From the NCBI GenBank assembly GCA_014529385.2, contig CM043971.1, forward strand, positions 85,554,340 to 85,618,339: a stretch of DNA of 64,000 nucleotides, in the 5' to 3' direction. Under the pieces are notes generated by a model that had not been told where the DNA came from, searched no databases, and saw only the letters and a list, made by a program, of their open reading frames with translations. Of the stretch, positions 10,261 through 23,409 are shown piece by piece. A program made the translations under genes and the position numbers. The first letter of the stretch is position 1. Every line of letters begins with the position of its first letter. This DNA comes from Adiantum capillus-veneris (taxonomy: Eukaryota; Streptophyta; Polypodiopsida; Polypodiales; Pteridaceae).

Positions 10261-11700
10261 TCTTCCTATGGCTCTTCATAAGTTTAGTAAAGTTCACTAG
10301 TTTCAGTTTAGGCTTTCCCTGTTTTTATGTAATTGTAACCTTAGAGTTTTGGTCATATACAAAAGTCAATGAAGCGTCTTTACAAATGTATGTGAGCATC
10401 ATTGGCTTTAAGCCAATACATTTCAAAATTCAGTCATAGATCCCTATGGGTAAGACTCTGAAGTTTTAAGATGTATTGTGACCATCCAAAACAAAATTCA
10501 AGTTACCCATTGAAGTAGAAGATCTAACCCTCCTACTTGTAGCTAATTCCATTATCAAGGTGTTCAAGCAAGATGAGATTTTTGATGTACTTAGGAGAGA
10601 TGAAAGTATGTGTACTCCCTAGGTTAATCAATAAGATAAAATGGCTACCTTGATATTCCATTGAGGTTTGACTTACTAAAAATTATTCATTCACTCCATG
10701 ATGTTCAATTGCAGCATAAAAATACGTGTTTGCGTGCTTTCCTTTGTCCCTAGCCGCCTGAGCTTTGTTAATTTAAGGTCTTCCTTGAGGCCTTTGATTT
10801 CCTCTTCCTCCTGGGCGAGGTTGACGGTTAGCATTGTTGTTATTGTTGGCAGACGATCCATTCCATACAAAAGGTGGATTGCCTAGATTAAAGTTCTTTT
10901 GGTTTTGAGCTTGTCTCTGACTTTGGTTAAAGTTCTATTGATTGAAGTTCCTCTGAATCATAGACGGTCTAGGTCTAAAATTTCCAAAATTTTGATTCAG
11001 ATTGAAGTTTCTACGTTCATCGTTGTCCACCAACCTTGTGAAGCTTGAATTATTACATGGACAATCTTTGGACTGATGGCTAGGATCAAGACAAGTGTAG
11101 CTCAAATGATCTTGTTTGGCCTTCATACGTAATAAGTTCTCTCTTCTTTGTTGTGGATTCCAAACCTTCATTCCTCCTTAGGACAAGGCCTTTTGATTTT
11201 ACAAACAGGAGTAGGTTCTTGTTTCCTCTTTCCGGTATTGGATAACTCTACTTCAATGGATTTACTTAGACGAGGACTTTGGAGTCTAGTCTTCATAGGA
11301 TTATGTAACCATGACACGAATCAAGCTACCTTGACCTCTTCAGTCATCCATGGTGGAGCGTACTTGTAATAAACTTTGTTTTGATAGTTCTTCTTGAGCT
11401 GGGTTTTAAGATAATCCCAAGTTACTGCATTAGGATCAAAATTGCGCTTTGCTGTTTTCTCTAGTTTGAACTTAGTTATGATAGCTTTGTTTACTGCAGA
11501 TAAATGAGACAAATCAAAGTAGTCATCCGTGCACTCAATTCAATCTTCAAGAACTTTGCCTATATCTTTGGCTAATTTCCCGCTAAAGTTCCAGGTTGAG
11601 ACTTGCAAAGCATAGCATCGATGTCTCTATCAATGATGGTGTGTTAAGGAATAATAGGCGCATTTGCTTTAGCAAGAGCCGCATTTCCTCTAGAAGGCAT
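10261..11700 (-). pseudogene. Element B gag with decayed zinc knuckle and protease
   Basis: The probable start is the ATG at 11700 (MPSRGNAALAKANAP). A gag core is visible at 11512-11321 (DYLKTQLKKNYQNKVYYKY, then WMTEEVKVA). A basic, Asn-rich nucleocapsid region at 11171-10935 contains CLDPSHQSKDCP, a CCHC knuckle that has lost one Cys. The section 10934-10261 should hold the aspartic protease, but stops are frequent and I could not place the DSG/DTG box. Confidence 0.6.
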
Positions 11701-14550
11701 GGTAACTTAGTGCACCATATCAACCAAGGTCACACTTAGTATAATATTCTAATCCGCTCGAAGTCCTTTAAGCCAAATAAAATAGACAATTGAGAATAAA
11801 ATTAGAGAGAGAAAAGGAGAAAGAATAATGAATAAATTAATCCAATTTCTATATCACAAAACTTTGGGGCTCCAAAAAGTCTACAAAGTGTCTTCAAGTT
11901 CTTAATAAATCCTAATGGCTCTAACATAATGCACCGGTAATAGCCATTGTGACATCCTTCTACCAATGGAGCATAGCTATCCCATTCCTTGAGTATATTG
12001 GACGGGTGATCCCAATAATCTTTTTTTATCTTTGGTTGAAACATTTCTTCATTAGCGTGTGAATCATACCATTGTTGGGTAAGAGATCAATTAGTTACAG
12101 GTACTCACATTTTGTTGTGAACTTTTGCCTTCTTGTATCCAAAGTAGTCATCGAAGTAAGAAAATTCTTTTGGAAATACATGCGATGTATCCTACCCATC
12201 AGAGCTATGTATATTCACACAATTTGCAAGGCACTAGGGTGTGTTATAGGCATTGCATAAAACTTTTACATTGACTTTCCAAATAAGTCAAAGAACAATT
12301 TCCAAGGTACCGGGCTAGAGGAACGTTGGTCGTTGGTTTGCATTGACGGCCCCATACATTGAACATAACAATGTTGAAACATCCCATAGACATTAATAAG
12401 GGTAGTATGTTCCTAGCTATCTATGTTTCATTTGTTGATCTCAAGGTAAGTTCATAAGCATTTATGTACAACACTTGGTTACTGACAATAACTCCTTTCC
12501 CAACTTAGATTGTATCCATTTGATACTCCCAATGGACGAGGGTTTATGTTTAGGTGGTCTAAACTTGGGGTTTCCTGCAACGTAATGGTACCAAGATCAA
12601 AATGTATTAGGTACAATACAATCCGTGGACATTAACCTCTTCTTCTCTCCCCCATTATGTGTGGTAGTGACAAGCTGTTGCACTTCCACTCCTATTTGAA
12701 GATGCTCCTCCACCATGAGGTGGGAGAGTATATCCACCCATATCCTTTGAGGTAAGGTGTCAGTCATCTACACACACACCCCATCATTCAAGTTAGTTAG
12801 AATGATAAAACCAAGAATCAAACTCAAATATTATGTCCTCAAAACAATATGAGTCATATCAAAATCAAATTTTTATAACCATAGAAAACCTAAAAGATAC
12901 ATAATGTCTTTATGAAGATACATAAATACAAAAGGGTCCTATGAACCAATTCTTGGTTCCTACAACCGAGGTTCTATCCCTATATTTGATCAGATCTTGA
13001 GTTTCAAAGTTTAGAAGTTCAACTTGTGTACTAAAATTCACGTCTTCCTTTTCGTACCATTCCTCTCCTCCCGCGTGATACATCTGTGGGTGGTATTCCA
13101 TTAAAGGATTTTACATGAGCATGCCATTCATTTACATCATCTTTGTAGAAATATCTTCTCAATTTTACTGCCATTGGTTGCACTTGATCAAAGTCATTAA
13201 TGCATATGGGCTTCTCATAGTCGTCAAAGGTAATAGTGACATTGTGAGGATTGTATTTGAGAATAGGCCCATAGATTCTATTGAACCAATCTTGGGGTAC
13301 ATAATAGAATTGGTTGCCGATATTTGACTTCTTTCAAACTCTGATTATGAACTTCTCACAAAAGCCGTATCTTTGATTTAGCATGAGGGACTTCTGACTA
13401 AGTATGAGATCTCGACTTGGTATGTCCAAAAGAAAACATAGGTTAAGGTAAAGAACATATCCTTGTACTTTGACGTTGCTTTCTTGGATCTTTACCTTGA
13501 CCCAGAGTTGTGGATCGGTCATAAACCTATCAGGCACTTGTGTTCAATGTTTAGGTTGGGCTTCAACATATAACTCTCATGCTACGTAAGTGTCTGGAAC
13601 AAGGTAGTCTCTAGTTCCCTTTGAAGCTCGACCCACTTCAATTCCCCAATGGATATTGAATCCGACTGTGTAATTGAAAAAGACCCTTTGTGCAAAATCA
13701 CTCGTGGAGTTCATCTAGACAATTAAGAAAATCCATCTAAAAACAAGACAAGAAGAGAGAAACTTAGTACACATGTGAATCAAAACTGAGTCTATGTCTC
13801 TTTATTCATCAAAATTTGATTTTTATGATTTCATTACAATATTATGGATGTCTCGGGGGTAACTCTCTAAATTGACCTCCCACGCGACAACATGGTATGT
13901 AGTTATCTTCTAGTTTTTCTTTCCCTATGATAGCTCCAAGAGCTTCAAACATCTTAACAACTTCAACAATCCTCAACATTTAAAAGCGCATTGCCAAGTA
14001 GTAGAACATGTCTTCTACGCGTAACCACATCCTGAGTTGAAGTAGCCTGAGGTTGATAAAAAAGTCTCTTAGGCTATCGTCAATGTAGATAAATAATTGA
14101 TGGAAGGGTTCTTGGTGACCGATAAGCTAACTACGATCAACACTCTTCCAACAAGTTGTGCTTCTTGACATGCCAAAGACTTTAGGCCCGATTTTTAAGT
14201 AAAAGAGTTACCTTTCATTCCTTGATAATTGTGTTGCCATATTGTTGAATGTTATGGCCAAAACATCATTCCCCTAGCTAAAGCATTCAGATGTCACTCT
14301 GGGAGCCATTTGTTACTACAAAACAAACATTCAAAGAAATTACAACGCCGTTGTTGACCAATTTACCATAACTCAAACCAACACTTCCATTCAAGAAGAC
14401 AAGTCAAGCAGGTACCACCAACCAATGTTACTCATAGATGCATCATGAATACAATATCCTTTTCCAAACAGCATGCATGAATGCGTGCATGATGCATAAC
14501 TAACCCAACTAGTATCAAGCTTTAGGCTATCCCCATAACCTTAAGCATAG
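11701..14550 (-). other. Element B leader with extra broken coding stretch
   Basis: Between PBS and gag. A coherent but frame-broken reading runs from about 13537 to 12910: DRFMTDPQLWVKVKIQESN, YVPQDWFNRIYGPILKYN, DYEKPICINDFDQVQPM, KDDVNEWHAHVKSF. It resembles the upstream protein of element A only loosely (PICI-D pattern) and has no recognised domain. The rest (11.7-12.9 and 13.6-14.5 kb) shows no reliable coding. Extra coding ahead of gag is uncommon in Ty3 elements. Confidence 0.45.
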
Positions 14551-14562
14551 GCTCTGATACCA
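14551..14562 (-). other. Primer binding site (tRNA-iMet), element B
   Basis: The minus strand reads TGGTATCAGAGC, the standard PBS complementary to initiator tRNA-Met. It is two bases inside a candidate LTR end at 14565 (plus strand TGAGAG..., so the minus-strand LTR ends in CA). Confidence 0.85.
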
Positions 14563-14564
14563 GG

Positions 14565-14831
14565 TGAGAGATACCCCTCCCCAAGGGTGTATGCACAAAA
14601 TACACAATTTACACCTTTATACAATTTTCAATATACATCAGAGTTGCAGAAGTGTTTGCATAGGGGAGGAGTTCTCAGCACCCGACCAAGCATGGTGTTA
14701 GGCCATGAGCCGGAGTGCATCCAGAGGCACCTAGAGACTAGTGCTAACCCCGAATGGGTACTATGAATAAAAGCGTACTCAAGAATATGATAAGATTGTG
14801 GAGGGTGAATATATGTGTACACCACATCGTG

Positions 14832-14865
<34 letters not shown>

Positions 14866-17304
14866 ATAGTGGAGGATGAAATAGAGTGCACAGAGACATG
14901 AGAGAATGAAAACAAAGAATCTTTAAATGCCCCATCTAAATGAAATAGGCAATCATATTGACAAAATCTAGGCATACCATAACATAAAAAAGTTTGTGAC
15001 AAAATAACTAGCAAAGCACCAGACCCTCTGTAGGGATGGACCGGTCCACCCAGCCAATTCCACTCTACTATGGACAAAGAGAATTTCACTTCGTTGGGAG
15101 CGAGCCAGAACACCTCCAACCTACCTGAGCCGGATATAAGCTGATGCCACTTCACCTCCTTCCATAAACCCGAGCTCTAAAAGGATCCCCAAGTACCAAT
15201 AGGTGGTAGGGTATCAACACCAACCATACTAGTTTAGGTGCCACGCCTCTTTGATGCCTAGCATCGGATGTTTAGCAAAATACAAGGCAAAATCCCCAAC
15301 ACATTAGCCGTGTAGGTCATTCAACCCCCAACGCACTCATTGTGTAGATGAGCCTAACAAAAAGAAGAAGACCTAGACAACACCCCTGATACAGCAAAGC
15401 CCCAGGTTCATGACCTTTTTGTCTAAGGCTAAGCAATGTAGGTGATCCTAGTCTTGTAGCAACGCTGCCATGAGAAACATTACATGTGAGTCCAATCACA
15501 ATAGAACTTTCCATATGCACAAACAATCTTTTCCAAGCAATTAGACTGTAGAGGGTCTCTACCCTTACACGTCTACCATAAACCATCCAAACCACTTCAT
15601 GATCTAATCCCAAAACCATAAACCATAATCCAGTCACTTCACAAGGGTGAGCACCCCACCCAACTCGACGAGGCACAACCAATCCTGCATAACCTGGCTG
15701 TAGAAATTTTGGCAGCATAACCATATCCAAAAAAACCTGAGAGACACACCGACTTCCACCATAAAATCACAACCATAATCCATGAGGGATCTCAACCCTT
15801 AACCACGTATCATATTCACAATGAACCAACTCCCACACTTGGAGTTTGACATATCCTCTGCAGTCAATCAGAGTCCACACACATATGACTCTTCAGACAT
15901 GAGATTTTCATGCATAAAATAAGCCCGACCAAAAACTAAACATGATATAAAAATCCAATTTTGACAACATCTAACCATACAAAGTTGATGCATCATATCT
16001 GCACTTCATCCATCTAGCTTAGCGGGCTAGTTTTGACCTAGAAAGGTGGAAATCAATCGTACCCATGCACATGTGGCATCCACATCAACCCATAAGATTC
16101 CATACATCATATAATAACATTCCATCACCATAAACATGATGCAAAATAGCTCCGACCTTTAGACCAACTTTTTGCCATTTTGGGAGCATGCATAACATGC
16201 ACATGAAAGTCTTTGACCTCAAACCAATGCATCAAGCTCAGATCCATAATATGTAATGGAATTGGCTTATTTAACTTAAGAGTAGCGGAAATTAATGAGA
16301 TTACTTTTGAGAAATTACTTTGTGAGCATAGTGCGTGAACATAATTGAAGATAGCAACATAATCATAGCAATTAGTTAGCTTGGCATGAACAATAATTTT
16401 GCAAGAGAGATAATTTAGAGAACATGACAACATTTGAGGACCGGATTTATGTGGAGCCGGTCCCCCCTCCAATAGGCATTTGTATTATGATTTCTCCCAT
16501 GAGACTACAAGCTTTGTGTTTCTTATGACCTACGTGATGCAATGAATATGGAAATCTTCATGCATCACAAGCATAACATAAACTTTGAAGTAAGCTTTAA
16601 CTATCCCAAGCCTCAGTCCCAAGACCTCAAACACCTTCGAAGGTGGAGAGAGCTAGCAGGGAATGAGGGTAGGGAAGAGGAGGAAGAAACATTTCATGGG
16701 AGAAAGAATTAGTTCCTCACATATCATAACTCTTCTTGCTAGCATACATAATAGAATAGTAATGAAGATGAAGAAGATGGCAAGCTTAAGCATGAAGTTT
16801 GGCTCTTGGTTGGATTTGCACTCCATAGCCAAGAGTGTTGGTGTAGTCTCTCAACCTCTACTTGCTTGGAGAAGGAGAGGGAGCTCTTGCACTTTGCACA
16901 ATGCATAATAAGAGTGTGTGTGGGAGAGTATACCCCCTAAGAAACCCCCTAGCTTGCTTTGGCCGACCCCCCCTTGTAGCTCATGCTTGAAGCTCATTGG
17001 ACCCCTCTAGACCTAGCCAATCACAAGCAGGAGGCATTACAAGCAACAAGGGTAGCCTTGGGACAAGTGTCCCCCTTTCCCCTTTGAGAGAGAGGACTTG
17101 ATAAATTCAAAGAAAATTAATTAAAATCTCCTAAATTATCATTGGACCCCTTGGGTGGCCAACTAATAGGCTTCAGGCACACCATGAGGGCAACATGAGG
17201 AGGAACTTGACAAGTGTCTCCTTTGCTTTCTTTGTACTAGGCATGCCTTGTGTGAGTGTGTGTGTGTGTGTGTTCTCTCTCATCCCCCCTCATGCAGGGA
17301 TCGT
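14565..17304 (-). repeat. Long LTR of element B (interrupted by copia insertion)
   Basis: Starts at the PBS-proximal boundary 14565 and continues at least to the copia insertion at 17305. The part right of the insertion (from 22487) may continue it. No coding is supported; short open frames are scattered and composition-driven. It contains a (GA)n microsatellite at 14834-14864 and a GT run near 17257-17270. The outer end is unresolved, so the total length is unknown. Confidence 0.5.
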
Positions 17305-17532
17305 TGTTGGAATTAGGGTTGCAGAGAAACACACACAGCTTGGAGAAGACGAAGGAAGCTCAAGGCACACAATAGAGAGTGTGTTACTTAGTGTGCAATG
17401 GAAAGATAGTCAGCCCTAGAGTGATGGGCGTATATACAATGCACGGGGGAAAAAAACCTCCTAAAGAGGGAAAAAATGCCCCGGCGGTCCTAGTGTGTTC
17501 ACACACATCACTACCACATGTATATGGTAACA
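17305..17532 (-). repeat. Copia 3' LTR (228 bp)
   Basis: Runs TGTTGGAATTAGGG...ATATGGTAACA on the plus strand, nearly identical to 22255-22481. It is followed inside the element by the polypurine tract AGGGGGGATT (minus, 17542-17533). Confidence 0.95.
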
Positions 17533-17542
17533 AATCCCCCCT
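17533..17542 (-). other. Copia polypurine tract
   Basis: The minus strand reads AGGGGGGATT directly before the 3' LTR; it primes plus-strand DNA synthesis in this class. Confidence 0.8.
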
Positions 17543-17607
17543 GGAGTGATGCGGTGAACGAGAGCTGGCACATGAGTAAAGGGAAGTGCCATGCCCTGAG
17601 GACAGGA

Positions 17608-20600
17608 TCAATCCACAAAGGGGAGTAAGCCCAAAGCTTTGCGGAAAGCTTCAAGCTTCTCATGAGACAATGCCTTTGTGAAAAGATCTGCAAGGTTGTT
17701 CTGTGTTGGCACATAAGCCAAGCTGATCTCTCCTGATGAGAGCCTCTCCCTGACATAGTGGTAATGCACCTCAATGTGCTTTGTGCGAGCATGAAAAACT
17801 GGGTTCCTCGCAACTGCCAATGCGCTCTGACTGTCAGTGTAGATAGTGTTGGCAGTGTCCTGTCCAACACCCAAGTCATCCATAAGGCGTCTGAGCCATA
17901 CACACTCAACCGTAGCTGTGAAGACTGCCCTGTACTCAGCCTCACAACTCAAAGTGGCCACAGTAGGTTGCTTCTTGCTCAACCATGATATACATGAACT
18001 GCCAAGCATGAAACAAAAACCACTTGTGGACACTCGCGTGTCAAAACAACCAGCCCAATCTGAGTCCGAAAAAGCATGTAAGTCTGGCGGCAATGATCCC
18101 CCCTTGGGATAAAACAAGCCAAGATGTAAAGTGCCACTAAGGTAGTGGAAAATCCTCTTGACAGCCTGCCAATGCTTAGACCCTGGGCTATACATAAATC
18201 TTCTGACCTGCGAGACTGCAAACTGAATATCTGGCCTCGTGTTGCATACATAAATGAGGCAGCCAACAGCAGTTTGGTAAAGGGTGACATCAGCAGGATC
18301 GCCAGCATCATGTAGACTCAACTTCAAACCTGTTTCCATGAGAGTGGCAATAGGTTTGCAATCCTCAAGTCCAAACTTACATAGCAATGTCTCTATGTAA
18401 CTTTTCTGACACAAGGCAATACCACCATCACACTGCTTAAACTGTATACCCAAGTAATGATGCAACAGCCCCAAATCTTTCATCTTGAAAGTAGCATTCA
18501 AATCAGCCTTAAATTCAGCAATATGTCTCTCATTTGGTCCAGTGATCAGCAAATCATCAACATAAAGAACCACAATGAGAAATACATCATCCTCACGCTT
18601 TACATACAATGTGCTTTCTGTTGGACTGTTACGAAAGCCTCGTTTAACCAAATGAGTGTCAGCTTTCTCATACCAAGCACGAGGAGATTGCTTCAACCCA
18701 TACAAAGCCTTCTTACATTTGCACACTTTGTCCTCTTGTCCTTTTATGACAAAACCGCGAGGCTGCGTTACATAAACTTCCTCAAATATGTCACCATTCA
18801 AGAAAGCAGTAACAATGTCTGATTGATGTACATCCCAACCAAAATGAGCTGCCAATGCACATAGAAAACGCACAGTAGTCATACGACAAGTGGGAGCAAA
18901 AGTCTCTTCATAATCTATGCCTTTTTGTTGTGCATAACCCTTTGCAACAAGTCGAGCCTTATGGCGATCGATCTCACCATCCGGCTTGCGTTTCAACTTG
19001 TAAACCCACTTCGTACCAATGGAATTTTTGCCAGGAGGCAAATCACATAAAGTCCATGTGTCATTCTCTATAAGTGCATCATATTCTGATTTCATGGCAG
19101 CAATCCAATTTTCTGAATTCTGTGCTTCATCAAAAGACAGAGGCTCCTCAACATCATGTAAACTAGACACAGCCAAAGCATAACAATCTGATGCATAAGA
19201 TGCATGGCGAGATCCTGAACGAGTACGACTAGATAAAGGTGCATCCAATTTACTGTCACGCAAAGTATGCACCAGCCATTTTGGCATACCTCTAGCCTGC
19301 TCATTTTCAGCCCTTTCCTCATCAAGTACATCATGTACATCTGCATCAGTAATAGGCTGTTCTAAAACATTTTCAGAAACCCCCATAGGCTATACATTTG
19401 CCTCATTGGAACTTACATTCGTATTTCCACCACTGAAAAGAGGCAACAAAGTGTCATAAATGTCATGTGAGCTTACATTACTGTCTCTAGTACATGACAG
19501 CAAGGGCTGAACAGAATCTTCCACAAACACTACATCCCGTGAAACCAGAATACGTTTTGTTTGCGGATGATACAACCTGTAACCTTTGCTTTCAGCACTA
19601 TAACCAACAAAAATACATTTGACATCCTTATCATCCAATTTTCTGCGCTGCACTTGTGGCACCAAAGCATATGCCAAACAGCCAAAAACACGCATGTGCT
19701 CAATAGAAGGCTTTCTATCATGCCATGCTTCATATGGAGTAATAGACTGCAAAGCTTTCGTAGGACACCTGTTAAGTACATAAGTGGCACACATGATGGC
19801 CTCAAGCCAAAAAGAATGCAGCAAAGCTTGACTTTTGACCATACATCGTGCCATTTCCGTTAGTGACCTGTTTTTCCTCTCAGCAACACCATTTTGCTGA
19901 GGTGTATAAGGCACTGTACATTGGTGTTTTATCCCACGACTAGCCAGAAATGCATTAAATTCATGAGACATATACTCCCCCCTCGATCGGAACGGAGGGT
20001 GCCCATAGTACATTTTGAGACATTTTCAGCCATAGCCAAAAATTGTTTGAAGCACATAAAAACTTCGGACTTCGCTTTAAGCGGAAATACCCATGCATGC
20101 CTGGAGTAATCATCAATGAAAGTCACGAAGTACAGGTAATTGCCCAAGGACGGAGTTTGCATGGGCCCACAAACATCACTATGCACAAGCTGCAACCTGC
20201 ATGTGGCCCTAACTGAACCATCCTTTGGAAACTTAGAACGCTGCATTTTACCCAAAATACAGCCTTCACAAACATGTTTGATAGGTGCTTCAAGAGGCGG
20301 CAAAGAATAAACCATATCAGATTTCTGCAAACGCAGCAAACTGGCAAAATTCAGATGACCAAAACGTGCATGCCAAAGTTTTGCATCTGAAATAGCCCTT
20401 GAATCTGCAACAGCATTTGCAAAATTTTGTCCACACTTGTCATACAAAGTGAGCTTATACAGCCCACGGCACAAAAGCGCAGATGCAACAATTTCATCAC
20501 CAAAACTGAGATCATGAACTGTACATCTGTCATCCACAAATTTGACTACAAGTCCAAGTCTAGCAAGTGCGGATACAGACAAGAGATTCTTCTTGATCCC

Positions 20601-21893
20601 AGGTACATAAAGTGCATCAACAAGTGTGAAGGAACTGCCATTAGCAGCAGTGAGCACAATCTTTCCAACTCCCTGAACTGGATAAGAGGCATTGTTGGCA
20701 CAAGTGACTGAATTCCCATGAGGGACAGACTCGAGAGAGGTAAACAATTCACGATGTGAGGTAATGTGCTTTGTAGCACCACTGTCGAAATACCACACAT
20801 GTGAATCTGCAGCAACTGACAAGCATGCCTCATGGACAGCAGGATTGTAAGTGCACTCTGCGCTAAGAGCCCATTCTGCATCAACATCAGCATCACAATC
20901 TCCTTTCACAGAAGACTCAACAATGGCTGCATTTGTAGTGGAACCAGCATTTGCAGTGGAACCACCCTCTTTCTTCTTAGCCTCTTTGGCCTTCAACTTA
21001 GGACACGACTTGATCAAGTGATCATTGGCTTTACAATAATGGCAACGCATCTTCTTTTTGCCCTTATCACCAGAATTGCCAGACGAAGTGCTGCCAGCAA
21101 AAGCATTAGGAACAGAATTTTTGCCACTCGCAGCAGAACCATAAGAAGTGGCTGCATTACTGTTACCACCCTTTCTTTGAGAAGCAATAAAAGCCTGTTC
21201 AACTGCACGCTGCCTAGTCTTGTTTTTTCTAGAGAGTGACTCTTGCAACAGCAATGTGCATAATGCATCAAACTTGACAACTTCAGGATTTCCTTGGGTC
21301 ATCAGTCTTCAAGTACTAGCAAAAGTCTGGTAGGAATCTGGTAAGGCATCAAGAACAGTCTGCACAAGGGAACTGTCCGAAATGACTTCACCTGCAGAAA
21401 TGAGTTGCTCATTGATATCCTTGACACTAGCAAGGAAAGTGTCCATATCATCTTCCTCATGCATAATCTTCGACTCTAGCTCTTTACGCAGCAAAGCAAT
21501 TTTAGCCTCATTGCGGCTTGCATAAAGACCTGCTAGAATATCCCAAGCCTGTTTTGCAGATTTTGCTGAACGGATGTGAGGAATAATGGTGCGCTTCACA
21601 GACAACGCAATCAATGCATGAGCCTGCGCATCCTTAACATCCCAACGAGCTTGTTCTGCCGTAGGCAAAACAACTCTAACAGCTGCAATCCTTGCAGCAA
21701 GACCTGCAACATCCTCAACATCGCCTACATCTTCAGAACCAGGACGTACATCAATGCCCTGCACAATGTTCCAGACACCTTTTGACACAAGAACATGTTG
21801 CATCATATAAGCCCACATAGGGTAGTTGTCCCCATCCAACCTGTCCTCAACAGCAAACATCTTGAACACATCTGTGTTGTTGTTGTCAGCCAT
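17608..21893 (-). pseudogene. Copia gag-pol polyprotein (three lesions)
   Basis: The start chosen is ATG 21893 (MADNNNTDVFKMF), although the frame stays open 20 codons further upstream. Domains in order: UBN2-type gag; zinc knuckle CHYCKANDHLIKSC; aspartic protease WYFDSGATKHIT; integrase zinc-binding region HARFGHLNF...CEGCILGK; integrase core HSDVCGPM, TFIDDYSRHAWVF, then PYTPQQNGVAERKNR with the catalytic Glu. RT follows with TAFLNGDIFEEVY, ALYGLKQSPRAWY and the active site LYVDDLLITG. RNase H has DSDWAG, CEAEYRA and TDSQSAL. Lesions: TGA at 21311-21309, a one-base frameshift in a G/C run near 19978-19984 (inside the integrase core, at the SDRGGEY motif), and TAG at 19392-19390. All catalytic residues I can check are kept. 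Confidence 0.95.
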
Positions 21894-22240
21894 GGTAAAT
21901 GCTGCACCTGATGTGAAAACTGCCCGAAAATAGGAGAAATGGAGCGGGAACAACTTGTGCTATATAGCACAAACCGTAGAAGACTATAAGGCACCTGTTA
22001 TGCAGAAAACGGCACTGACAGAAAATCTGCACAAAATGACGAAATAGCCTGTGCAGTACTGCCTGTAGTGGAAACGGAGGCCGAAATGAGCCCAAATCAA
22101 AATTCTGAGCAGACCAAGCTCTACGAGCACTCCAAAATATTTGTCGACCTGCGAACGCTCGCCAAAGCTCACTGAAATCGGAGAAAGTGAGCGGGCGTGT
22201 GCTGGAGCAGCTGGCGACTAAGCCCGGGAGGACGTGACCT
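21894..22240 (-). other. Copia leader between PBS and gag
   Basis: About 350 bp of untranslated leader. No further ORF or structure was noticed beyond the 20 open codons upstream of the chosen gag ATG. Confidence 0.6.
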
Positions 22241-22252
22241 GCTCTGATACCA
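22241..22252 (-). other. Copia primer binding site (tRNA-iMet)
   Basis: The minus strand reads TGGTATCAGAGC, two bases (AT) inside the 5' LTR, as is usual for plant copia elements. Confidence 0.95.
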
Positions 22253-22254
22253 AT

Positions 22255-22481
22255 TGTTGGAATTAGGGTTGTAGAGAACACACACAGCTTGGAGAAGACG
22301 AAGGAAGCTCAAGGCACACAATAGAGAGTGTGTTACTTAGTGTGCAATGGAAAGATAGTTAGCCCTAGAGTGATGGGCGTATATACAATGCACGGGGGAA
22401 AAAAACCTCCTAAAGAGGGAAAAAATGCCCCGGCGGTCCTAGTGTGTTCACACACATCACTACCACATGTATATGGTAACA
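22255..22481 (-). repeat. Copia 5' LTR (227 bp) with TATA box
   Basis: Partner of 17305-17532. On the minus strand a TATA-like motif TGTATATACG lies at 22388-22379, a plausible core promoter about 130 bp before the LTR end. The LTR begins TGTTACC and ends CCAACA. Confidence 0.9.
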
Positions 22482-22486
22482 ATCGC

Positions 22487-23400
22487 CCCCTCCTTGTAGG
22501 GATTGAATTTTGACTTTTGACACCTCAAGCCTAGGTCCAGTTCCCACCACAAGCTTGGCCCTTAAGCACTTCAATCTTGGGCTGGCTTCTCACCTCAAGT
22601 ACAGCCCTAGCATCTCAAGCATGTCAGGCACCTTAAATATCTCAATCATCAAGCAACTCAAGCATCTCAAGCACCTCAGTCATCAAGCACCTTAAGCTTG
22701 GGCCGGGTTCCCACCTCAAGCATCTCAAGCTTGGGACGGGTTCCCACCGCAAACTCAGTCCTAGCTTACCTAAGGTCAAAGGACTTTTACACTAACTATT
22801 GGAGGTTTTCAATGAATCTAACCCTAAGGTCTTATGCTCCATTGGTTAGCCTTGCTCTTTGATAGACCATAGCACATATGGGCCCCTTTACCATTGGCCC
22901 AATGTTGAGATAGATCTATAAGCACATGTCTATATCGTAACCCTTATTCCCGTTTATTCTCCCACATTAAATGATCAGTTTAATATGAGAAAATCATTTG
23001 GGTTGGTTAAATATTAGATTTTATGAAATAACCTCTCTCTTGAAATCATAATCGTCCTCAACTATGAGGTAGAAGAGATAAAGCCTTAGTCATTAGTCAA
23101 TCTTATTTAGCAGGTAGAGGATCCCTTTTTACCCTATGACATCTTGCCAAGATGGATGACTAATCCATTTGGTGCTTGGGAGACATAGCTGCCGCAAGCC
23201 TGTCTGATCTTTAGTCCATTTCATTCTCCCAAAGTACAAATTCTACTTGGTAGAGACGTCGTCATCACAAACATGAAGCTAAGCATGCATACTGTTTAAA
23301 TTTGTGCACAATTAAAAAGACAACTAATCTTATAAGACAAAAACATGGATCATTTAAAAGAAATTTGTACATTTGCTTACTCTGATGTAGCATTATAACG
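22487..23400. other. LTR-like flank with CTCAAGCA minisatellite
   Basis: Non-coding. From 22520 to 22740 there are repeated short units of the type CACCTCAAGC / CATCTCAAGC / CTTGGGC(T/C)GGGTTCCCACC. The position suggests it is either the continuation of element B's LTR or the 3' LTR of element C; I could not separate the two. Confidence 0.45.
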
Positions 23401-23409
23401 ATTGACAAG

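Larger units (their letters stand above)
9075..14562 (-). mobile_element. Ty3/gypsy element B (internal region, truncated)
   Basis: A minus-strand gypsy element. A tRNA-iMet PBS (14562-14551) is followed by a leader with an extra frame-broken coding stretch (13.5-12.9 kb), gag (from 11700), a decayed protease, and RT (about 10.2-9.6 kb). It breaks off inside RNase H near 9075. Integrase is absent. Many stops and frameshifts make it an old copy. A chromovirus affinity is suggested by the RT sequence and PBS but is not proven. Confidence 0.75.
17305..22481 (-). mobile_element. Near-intact Ty1/copia retrotransposon
   Basis: A 5177-bp element on the minus strand with LTRs at both ends (17305-17532 and 22255-22481), an initiator-Met PBS, a polypurine tract and one gag-pol frame. 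Flanks read ATCGT (17300-17304) and ATCGC (22482-22486), matching in four of five bases and consistent with a 5-bp target duplication. The two LTRs differ by only about three changes (two substitutions and a 1-bp indel), so the insertion is recent relative to its neighbours. It sits inside older LTR sequence. Three lesions (two stops and one frameshift) break the polyprotein. Confidence 0.95.
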
